The position numbers and the translations under genes are program-made. From Ectocarpus siliculosus (taxonomy: Eukaryota; Sar; Phaeophyceae; Ectocarpales; Ectocarpaceae), in the NCBI GenBank assembly GCA_000310025.1, contig FN649728.1:3435025-3499024 (forward strand): DNA of 64,000 nt, in the 5' to 3' direction. How positions within the stretch are numbered: position 1 is the first letter of the stretch; each line of letters starts with the position of its first letter. This document shows, in pieces, positions 55,618 through 64,000 of the stretch. The notes under the pieces are model-generated. The model did not search any database and was not told the DNA's origin. It saw nothing but the letters and a program-made list of their open reading frames with translations.

Positions 55618-58606
55618 AGAGAAGAATCGGATGCGACAGCAGCCCAAAGGAATAAGAAAATGGAGACGACTTGGGCCGGTACTTCGATCCAAAATAAGGG
55701 ATTGAGGCTCGACCCGATTTTGACGGGCGCTATCTGTATGCATACGTGGGCTAATTAGGCCAAAATAATGCCGGACCGCATCATCATCAGCTCTCGTGTT
55801 TGGCGTGAGGTCGGTGTGTAGCTCTGACTCTGCATCCAGGAGTTTGTTTGTGATCTCTGGTTCTGGGCAAAAACAGAAGCGCCAGAGAGCGTGACAGATC
55901 ATTCCCCTCTATACACGAGTGAACAACACTACGCTGCCTATCTTCATAATACTTCTTGCGCTCTGTGATGTACTACTTCCAGGCTATGCCTGTTTCATGG
56001 GCGGGTTTGTCGAGTTTCCGCTCTTATTGCTTCGGTTCTGTCTCTCTTCTCTCTCTCTCTCGTGGAAAAGAATGGTCTGTCCGTATCTCGTTCGCACCCA
56101 GCAATCACGCCGGGGGGGCCAAAAGGCACCGGGGTCATCGGTCTCTTTTGTTGTGTTTGGGCCGAAATGCACATCGTTTGCGGTGGGCTTCTCTCGTTGG
56201 AGCTCACGACATCGCGCCTCAACAGCAATACCTACGACCCTCTACATACTGAACGGCCGCCTTGGTTTCTGCGTACGTAATGTAGTTTGTCATACATCTA
56301 AGAATACACGACGAACATTTATTTCGTTTCGTTGCTGTTGCCCCTCATCTGATGATGGCCATGAACAACTGCTGTAATGGCGAAATCTGTGTTCGTGCTA
56401 TGATATGATTGGCAAGCGTAAGGGTCGTGGATACGATGTGGGTCGAGCTGTGCCATACCGAAGTTTACGTAGCGTTGCGGGCACCGCCAAACCTGTGCAG
56501 CTGGTACTTTTTCCAGCAGGAATACGGGGGAGGTGTATATACAATTGTAGTGGTCGATAATGTTGATGGAAAGGGAACCGAAGAAATCACGACCACGACA
56601 GCGAAAACAACAACAACAGCAGCAGCGGCGCAATGCGGGAATTAACTTATTGGAATTTCCTGTGGATGCCTCGGGGGGCAGCACGCACGATTCAGGCGAA
56701 ATAAGAACACCCCGCCCGGCGTTGGGCAAACAAACAACGCTGGGCGTTCTCGAAGTTTTTTTCATTCGCGGTGGAATGCGAGCGAGAGCCGTTCTCATTG
56801 AAGGGGGGGCGTTCTCAAGGGATATGAATTCTCCATCCATTTTAGCTCCGGAGCGGTGTAACGAAGGCCGTGTCCCACACCAGGCACGTCCTCACCCCCT
56901 CGATCGGCCGCGGCGAAGGGAGATGTCGTCCCGAGCTCTTCATGCCCACTCTCTACTACCTGCCGGCGGACAACGAAGAGGAAGACACCGATAAAGACCG
57001 GTGCGCGAGGTAGTTCAACGGGGGGAATACGAAAGCGACGGCAACGGCAAGCGGGCACCGCTCGCGGACAGCATGCAAAGGGGCGTGCGCGGGATTATTG
57101 GCTACACACCCTATCTATGTGTGTCGGCGTTGAAAAAACAAGTGTTGGCGTTGCACTTCGGGAGGAAGGGAAAGTGATTACACAAATGAGGTGTCGGTGA
57201 AACGGAGGTAGATGCTATTGACGTCGCCGCTGGAGGGGATTTCTTGGGGGGTACGTACGGAAAGAGCAAGGACGGCGGAACCGGCGCGATGCAAGGCAGA
57301 GGGGCGCACACCAGCATCAGAGCGAGCGAGCTGGGTTTGAGGGCGGCAGAAACGCGCACCAGCGAAAGACGTTTAGCATGCTGCTGTCACTGCGCATGGC
57401 TCGCAGTTCCAACGGTCGGTGGGTTTGTTTTGCCTACAGGCGCCGACTACAGATCCCCCCTGCGGAGGGAATAGGTGGGAATCACGCGCCAGGCTCAATG
57501 CCCCCGGAACGAAACTTTTTCCTGTGGTTGCATGAGGGATTCTTTCTCGACGCTCTCGACGACCGTTTTCCTACCCTTTTCGACTTAACCCTCCCATAGT
57601 GGCCTCTGGTTGACACTCTCCATCCTCCCATACCATCGTCTTCGAGTGCCCGAGAGTGCATCACAGTGTTGCCTGAAAATCATGTGTACGAGGACCCCGT
57701 CACGCGACGCCCTCCTTGAAGGGCGGCTCTCGGTGTCGTCACCTCTGCGACGAAACGACCACGTTTCTACCGGGTTGCCCCGTCGTTCGTTTTTTTGCCA
57801 CCTTGTTTGTCAGGCCACCGAAGAACGTCGTCAGGCCACCGAAAAAAACGAAGCTAGTTTGTAGTTTTTTTGCATGCCACCGAAGAACATACATGAGTTT
57901 ACGTTTGTTCCTCCCTGCGTTTGAACCAAATACGCACACACACTTTGAAACAAACAAAAACGTGTATTAGAATCAGTATTATTGCCGCTGTGTCAACAAA
58001 CCACTCTCTCACACAGAAGTGAGCTCGGTTGTCTTCCGTTGCCGTCGGCGCCACTTGCAGTAGGCCATGAGGTCCGACAAACTCGCCTGACACACTGTGT
58101 GATTTAAATATTTTTGAGTATCCGCGCTCTAATTCACAGGATGTTCGTGGTTGCTTTGCTACGATGCATGCCAAATGGTCGCGCTGGCGTGCCGAAGCAG
58201 ACACATATACCAACCAAACGGCATCACGGCGCGGGCACGGCGAGTTGTTCCAACGGATGCCCGAGGCTGAAAACTACACAACTGGCCAATGCCCAAACCT
58301 GCCGACTTGCTTAAAAAGAACGCCACCGCCGTAAAGTACAATAAAAACGCCACCTCCGAAAAACTACCGCCGTTACAGTACATCGCCATGTTTAGGTCTA
58401 CTTCCTCTACCATAGTCGTTAAAGCCAATATCTATCACGAAACCACCTACCGCCGGAAAGTATCCACGGTATGACGTTTGTACTACACCCTCCTGTTTTC
58501 GCTTGACATTCTGTGTGTACCGAGTACACCATAGGAAACCTCAAATGGATGTCTCCGCAAACTGGCCACCTCCCCCCCAAGGTAGAGAGAAAGAAAGAAG
58601 GAAGGA

Positions 58607-58674
<68 letters not shown>

Positions 58675-59793
58675 GAGAAAGTTAGTAAGAACAAAACTAA
58701 ATAACTAAATCTAAGTGCCTATACGAGCGAAGGGACCCACTGCGACCTTTGACCAAACATCGACCAACGCCAGAAAAAAAAAAATAACAGTACCTGGGAA
58801 CGAGCAATAGATACACATATACCCCAAGCCCAAAACGCCAAGAACAAAACATTGAGCCCCTTGGCGAATTGATTCAACACAAGAAACCCGCGGAACATCC
58901 AATCATTCCCACCATCTTCTTTCTTCCACCCCTCCCAGAGCACGAAGCGGTCCGATACTTTTTGGCAACCAAGTTTGTCTTGAGCCATTTGCCCACAAAG
59001 GGGGTATATCACGCTATCGTGCTTGTGGAATAGGAGAGGCACAGGTAGCCCGCACAACACTATGAATCCATCCCTAATCATGGAATCTTATCCGAACATG
59101 GAGATTTGATTCTTGTTGTTTCATAAGTATAAGAAATGAAAGACACCATGTGAGATAAACTCGTTCTTCTGTGCGACGTGTCCTCATGTGATTGGGTCTT
59201 CAGCAATGAGACTGAATTTTTTCAGGCCTGGCCTAAACCCGTAAACTCAGCAGGGAGTAACATGCAGCATAAAATACAGCAAAGTATACACAAGGATAAA
59301 TCTGCTCTGCTTCGGACGTTGACGTTTCCCCCGTTCCTCTACCGCTGCTTTCGCTGCTGCGCAGAGAAAATACCGAGTTATTTCCCAAGGCCAGATCACA
59401 ACCACCCCGCAGAATTATCACACCGAGCACCACGTTTCGACGGGACGTTGGTGAACAGACCTCACAGTGCCGTGCAACGTATTGACACACGCAGGAATCA
59501 AGCTTGCTTTGCCGGTCCTTCGGTGTGAACCGGATCCCCTAATGATTTGCAGCTATATCACAAGAGATGGCACACAACGAATCAGCCTGACAAGCGTTTT
59601 ATTCTCTTATGCAATGTCACCATCCGGATGCGCACCGGCATGCGTAATGCGTACGTCTTCGGCGTCAAGAGCGAGCGCTCTCAGTTGCGGACGTGTATTC
59701 TTTGTCCGCAAAATCATCACCAAAAACATGGGCAACGACCAGATTCTTAGCCTTTCCGTTACATCAACCTTGCAGGAGCCCCGGACGTCGCCA
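55618..59793. other. Intergenic DNA, no supported gene
   Basis: Contains a CT-rich run near 56041-56062, a GCCACCGAAGAAC phrase repeated near 57810-57890 and the GAAA microsatellite. Open frames such as 55919-56377 (+), 56319-56840 (-) and 57111-57359 (-) have no motif or partner that I recognise. The right end is the 3' flank of paralogue 4. Confidence 0.4.
58588..58680. repeat. GAAA tetranucleotide microsatellite
   Basis: About twenty GAAA units with minor GGAA and GAGA interruptions at the ends. Confidence 0.95.
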
Positions 59794-62700
59794 TCACGCC
59801 ACCTCGGTGGGAATAACAACAGACCCGCCCGACTTCTTCGTCGCGCTACTTTGCAGACATGGTACCCGCTTCGTCGTTGCGGGGACCATCACCGTCCGTG
59901 ATGAGGCAGCTCCCTCGTTCCTTCCAGCCTTGACAGCCTTCATAAAGCTGGAGAACCCGAGAGGTAAGGCTATCTGTTTCAAAAGAGAAATAACGCGGTG
60001 CCCCCATTCACATCTGTAAGACATTTGCATATGTACATCACAGGTTTTGAGGGGCCTTGAAAATGCCCCCAAACATATTGCTTACCAGATCGGAGTTGGA
60101 CTAGCACCAGCTGAGTCCGCGATAGCACATAATTCAGTACCGTTCGACTCGTTTAAAAGATGCAACATACTTGCTGGAACCGGTACAATGGGAAACACGG
60201 CTAAGAACTACAGTGAATCACTTCGCCGGTTGGAGGCCTTGGTGCTGGCAGTGCTCAACCAGCGCTCGTGGAAAAAACTGTTGGGAAAACATTTCAGAAG
60301 GAGGCACTCTCCGACGCGAACGTTCCTTTACTTGTGGGAATCTGAAAAGTTTCCTTTCGCATTTCAGTGATATTAGGTCAGACCCGTTTGCATAGCAGAG
60401 GCTTTGCCATATCTGCCAGCTCAATACGGAATACAGGGACGGATGCGAAGCTGTCTACCGAATCGAAGTGCTTTCTCAGCCCTGCTTGCTACAGGAGTTG
60501 TGCACAGTTCGGTGTATCCACGCGTGTTTACTCTGTGGCATCCTGGACACTTAGTGCCAAGGACACACCCCTCTTCTGTCTGCCCACCTCAGTCAGGCAG
60601 AGCGTCATGAAAATGTTGATCGGAGGCGCCATGTCCGCGATAAGATCCGCCTGCATAAAGGGGCGCCGTCCAGCACGGCTCAGACCAAGTAACAGTTGTG
60701 GGACACGGGTTTCATCCATCGTTTCGCCCACCTCGGAAAGCACCTCGTGCGCATTGTCGCTCCCAACAAACGCGACAACAGAGAGCTAGAGAGTCTGATG
60801 GGTGCACTTGTCGCACATTTGGGGTATTTGCTGTCACGGCGTCATGTGGCGGCCACGGCCTTCTCGCTCTTTCCAACCAACTGCATCTGAGCGATTTACT
60901 AAACCTGAGCTTGCACCTGCGCTCGGGGGGTGCTGCTGCCTGTACAAGTGTCCCTCTCAAAAGACAACTACCCCTCTCATTATTTCTATTTCCCTCCCAG
61001 TCGCACATCAAACGACGAACGCGCGAGCGAAAATGTTTAGACAAGTAAGGCACCGTCAAAGACCATGGGGTACGACTAGGCATGGGACGATGCCGCGCTG
61101 ATTGATTCCCGACTGAGGTAAATAGTACAAGGTGCACTTGTTTCTTGGTTCAGGGTGCCACGATGAGGCCGGCGACGACCGTGTCTGCCTTCAACTAGCC
61201 ACGACAATACGCGCAACGTGTTCTGCCTGACACATATGGCTTGGGATAGAAATTGAGCATATTCTGGGTCGGGCCCAACCCACAAAACTGCCCAGCGTGA
61301 GTGCTCCTACCAATCACCCATTCGTACCCTCGCCTCCATTTCCTCTTTGAAAATCCAAATGTTGTTCACCATGAATCGATTTCCAAAGCTTTGAACATGT
61401 ACGTTCACGAATCTCAGATCCGTGTATTCAAGCCCATGTGATCCGGCCGGGTGCCAACGAGCTCTGAGCATATCTTTTATTAGATAAAATTAGACCATCT
61501 GATCAGTCAACGTTGACTGATCAGATGGTCTAATTTTATCTAATAACCGCAGCGTTTTCCCTGCCCTTGTTTTTTATCCCGATGCTGTACTATTGTTTTG
61601 TAGGCTTTTTTCCCAAACGTATACCGGGGTAAATTGCGATATGGGACGAAAAAGGGCATGCTGACACCAGTCTTCTTTAATGCAGGCCCGAGTAACCGTG
61701 AAACGCTGTACGCCCTAGCCAACCAGTCAACCACAGATGGCGCCGCATCCGCGAAGGACCACGCCTATCGTTGACTACGTCGCCATTCCGCACCTGGTTG
61801 CTCCCGGGGGAAGCCCCGAGCACGCCCAGGACGACAACGACAGTTGTGATGGTGTATGCCAAGACCACAGAGACAGTGCACACAATGTTTCGGACCACCA
61901 GTCGGCGGTACATCGCCCCCCCCGATTGAGTACCGCCGTGGGATATCATCATGGGCTTCACGAACATCGCCAGCAGAAGCACGAACTGAAGGGAAACGTA
62001 GGATAAACACACGGGGAGGACACTAAAGAAAAACTGAGTCGTTGACGATAAGCACCTCTGGTTGGAGTCGCCGCGGAGAAAAGGATCAAGCGCGTCACCA
62101 AGGCATTGTTAATTCACTCAAGGTAAACGCTGCGCGTGTCTCTGGACAGGTGCCCACTTGGGAGATAAGAGGGAAAACAATCCTGTGGATACTCCCCCCT
62201 CCCACACACCCAGACATCGCCGCCGCCTCCACCCAACCCTTCTTCGCTCCATTCAATGAGTGGTGCATCCTTGAGATTACACTGGTCGTTCCCTGACCTA
62301 AATCCCAAACAGAGAGGCCCTGCTGCTGCTGGGTTCCTTGTTACTCCAAGGTTTCGCAACCTGTGTGATACATCAGCACACCTGGATGATCAACAAACTG
62401 TTGTTGGTCACGAACCCCATGGTATCTGAAACCGTCGTGGCTTCACCCTCAGCCCGAGATCCAGCTACACAATACGTCCCCTGCGTAACATACGTTGGGG
62501 GCGCATCCGTCTTGGAGATAGAAAAGTGTCTCGTGGCAAGATCTGAACGAAGCGGATCTGTGGTTATAGTGTCGCTGATAGAACGTAAATTGTCGAAAAG
62601 GCATGATTTTACCTCTCGATTCTCACCTCTTCATTTGTCAAGCCAGGAAGACTGGTTATTAAGTAGAGGGCAACGAGCGGCCTGCGCAAAGCAAGAATCG

Positions 62701-63398
62701 GAGGAAGAGAGTCTCGTTGCGGTGTGTTCCCGATGGTCAGAATCTGGTGGGGTTCAATGATTGAAAGAAAATCGCCGGGTGATTGCAGCGGACCAGCCAT
62801 AGCATGCGCAAGGCCGGCGGTGCTCAAACCTTTGGCGGGGAAACCGTGGCACAGAAAACGAGTCCAGCACAGTAGTTGCATCTCTGCGCGCTACGGCGTT
62901 GTCTTCCAGTCAACCACTCACAGGTATCCCCAGGCGTAAAGGCGTGACAACCACGAGATGCATTTTTCCCATGCAGTCAGGGTCCTGCCTCCATTGGTGA
63001 CACTTGTTTTCGCAAGGAGAAACAGCACCAGACTCGCCTGATGTCGAACATAACCGTTTTTCGCGCGGGACCATCCGGTTTCATGTTGTTGCACACTGCA
63101 TTTGGTTCTCACCCCAAAATTGGCGTTGTTTTGTGTAGAAACATTATGTTGTAGCCTAAAGATTCCCTAGAGGGCGTGCGGTAACGAAAATACAGGGTCA
63201 TTCATAAATAGACGACATCCTATCAACATTCCTACAAATAGGTCTTTCCTTACATCGTAGAGAAGGGCTGTAGCTACCATGGCTCGTTGAGTAGCCAGGC
63301 ACGAAACATCCGAAGCGGGGAGCATGTACTTGAAGCATCCGGCACTCGCGTTCACAACGGCGATGAAGTGCATCATCAGAAGCCTCTTGTGAAGGGTT
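59794..63398 (-). CDS. Multi-pass membrane protein, family paralogue 4 (5' partial, 7 exons seen)
   Basis: Exons, 5' to 3': 63254-63398, 62922-63037, 62627-62681, 62382-62480, 61794-61985, 60588-60650, 59794-59973. Lengths of exons 2-7 equal those of the other three genes exactly, and the joined frame is open to a stop at 59794. Exon 2 begins RTLHKRLLMMHFIA, exon 3 LVLFLLAKTSVTNGGR, exon 5 G-T-Y-C, exon 6 TQSGGAMYRRLVVRN and exon 8 IALPLGFSSFMKA. The tail is the shortest of the family (about 59 residues) and basic. Exon 1 was not found between 63399 and the window end; it may lie beyond a contig break. The exon 7 acceptor TTATGCAG is preceded by a pyrimidine run. Function unknown; topology as for paralogue 1. 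Confidence 0.68.
61477..61546. repeat. Perfect 70-bp palindrome
   Basis: TTATTAGATAAAATTAGACC begins it and its exact complement ends it; arms of 35 bp meet at CAAC|GTTG with no spacer or mismatch. It lies in intron 6 of paralogue 4, between exons 6 and 7. Confidence 0.95.
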
Positions 63399-63845
63399 CT
63401 ATTTAGCACGGCGCAACAGAGCCAAACAAACACGTATCGAAAGGAGGAAATAAATATCGTTAACAGCTTCGACATGCTTGTTGTGTACAGTTCGAAAACG
63501 AACGAGATTAAGGCGGGAAACGCACGAGTGCAGCATTGTGGATCAATCTGAAGTTCGTCTCCAATGCTCAACACGTCTATCCCGCTTCTCAAGATTGTTC
63601 CATCTGGAAACGGCCGCTGAAGCAGGAAGACGTGTGTCGTTCCCGTGGAACCCTCTTCTTGTTAGTAATGGTCCGGATGCACACAGCCTCCCCTTCACCA
63701 CGTAGATTATGTCTACTGTAGTTGGACGGCAGAGCAGCCCCGGGCCGACCGATAGCACACACAGCACCGACTAGGCCCGACTAGGATGCCTATGAGAGTC
63801 AGGGTACTCGAAACGAACGACGCACGGCAAACTCGCTCGAGGGGA
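63399..63845. other. 5' flank of paralogue 4
   Basis: Should contain the intron upstream of exon 2. No sequence like exon 1 (hydrophobic M-A...L-A-L-T-T) is visible on the minus strand. Confidence 0.4.
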
Positions 63846-63847
63846 CG

Positions 63848-64000
63848 GGGGGGGGGGGGGGGGGCCCAACAAAGAAAAGGGGGGGGAAAAAAAATTAAGG
63901 GGCCCAAGGGGGAATTTTTCCAAAATTTCTTTGCCCAAACCAAATCCTTCGGGGAAAAAAAGAAAAAGAAAAGGGGTTCCCCCCCCCCTCTGGAATTCCC
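63848..64000. other. Probable low-quality contig end
   Basis: Long homopolymers (G18, G8, A8, C8) alternate with near-homopolymer text to the last base, unlike anything else in the window. This pattern is typical of untrimmed Sanger read ends. Base calls here should not be interpreted. Confidence 0.7.

Overview
The window is nuclear DNA of an intron-rich eukaryote, most likely a stramenopile and probably a brown alga. Three things suggest this. Genes are split into short exons (55 to 231 nt) by GT-AG introns averaging several hundred bases. The sequence between them is dense in transposon debris. The reverse transcriptase/tyrosine-recombinase retrotransposon resembles those I associate with oomycete and brown-algal genomes. 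The taxon is an inference; no rRNA or organelle marker is present.

The only host genes I can reconstruct with confidence are four paralogues, all on the minus strand, of a small multi-pass membrane protein family that I do not recognise. Copies lie at 3798-10688, 20925-28434, 33060-43376 and 59794-63398 (the last lacks its first exon at the contig end). I rebuilt eight exons per gene by comparing the copies. Internal exon lengths are identical in all four (145, 116, 55, 99, 192 and 63 nt), phases match, and the joined frame stays open to a stop, predicting 368, 368 and 355 residues for the complete copies. The protein has a hydrophobic N-terminus, six further hydrophobic segments and a soluble C-terminal tail, so it could be a seven-helix receptor-like protein. 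Genes 1 and 2 sit in a direct segmental duplication (about 2662-11252 and 19798-29000) that includes introns and flanks.

Between and inside the genes are mobile elements. Two inverted copies of a 1.8 kb TA-flanked element (14-1829 and 53808-55615) bracket most of the window. At 14.2-19.35 kb lie a broken zinc-binding gene, a decayed Helitron replicase/helicase fragment and a LINE endonuclease remnant. At 44.7-53.4 kb is a compound of two tyrosine-recombinase retrotransposons. A plus-strand element carries a gag-like region, reverse transcriptase/RNase H (two stops and a frameshift) and an intact recombinase. It lies inside, or shares termini with, a deleted minus-strand element whose recombinase C-terminus survives. 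The split direct repeats of this class are visible.

The rest is repeat-rich non-coding DNA: a degenerate satellite at 32.0-32.8 kb, GCACC/GGTGC palindrome clusters at 40-41 kb, a perfect 70-bp palindrome in an intron of gene 4, and microsatellites. The last 150 bases look like low-quality sequence at a contig end. No tRNA, rRNA, CRISPR array or prokaryotic operon was found.
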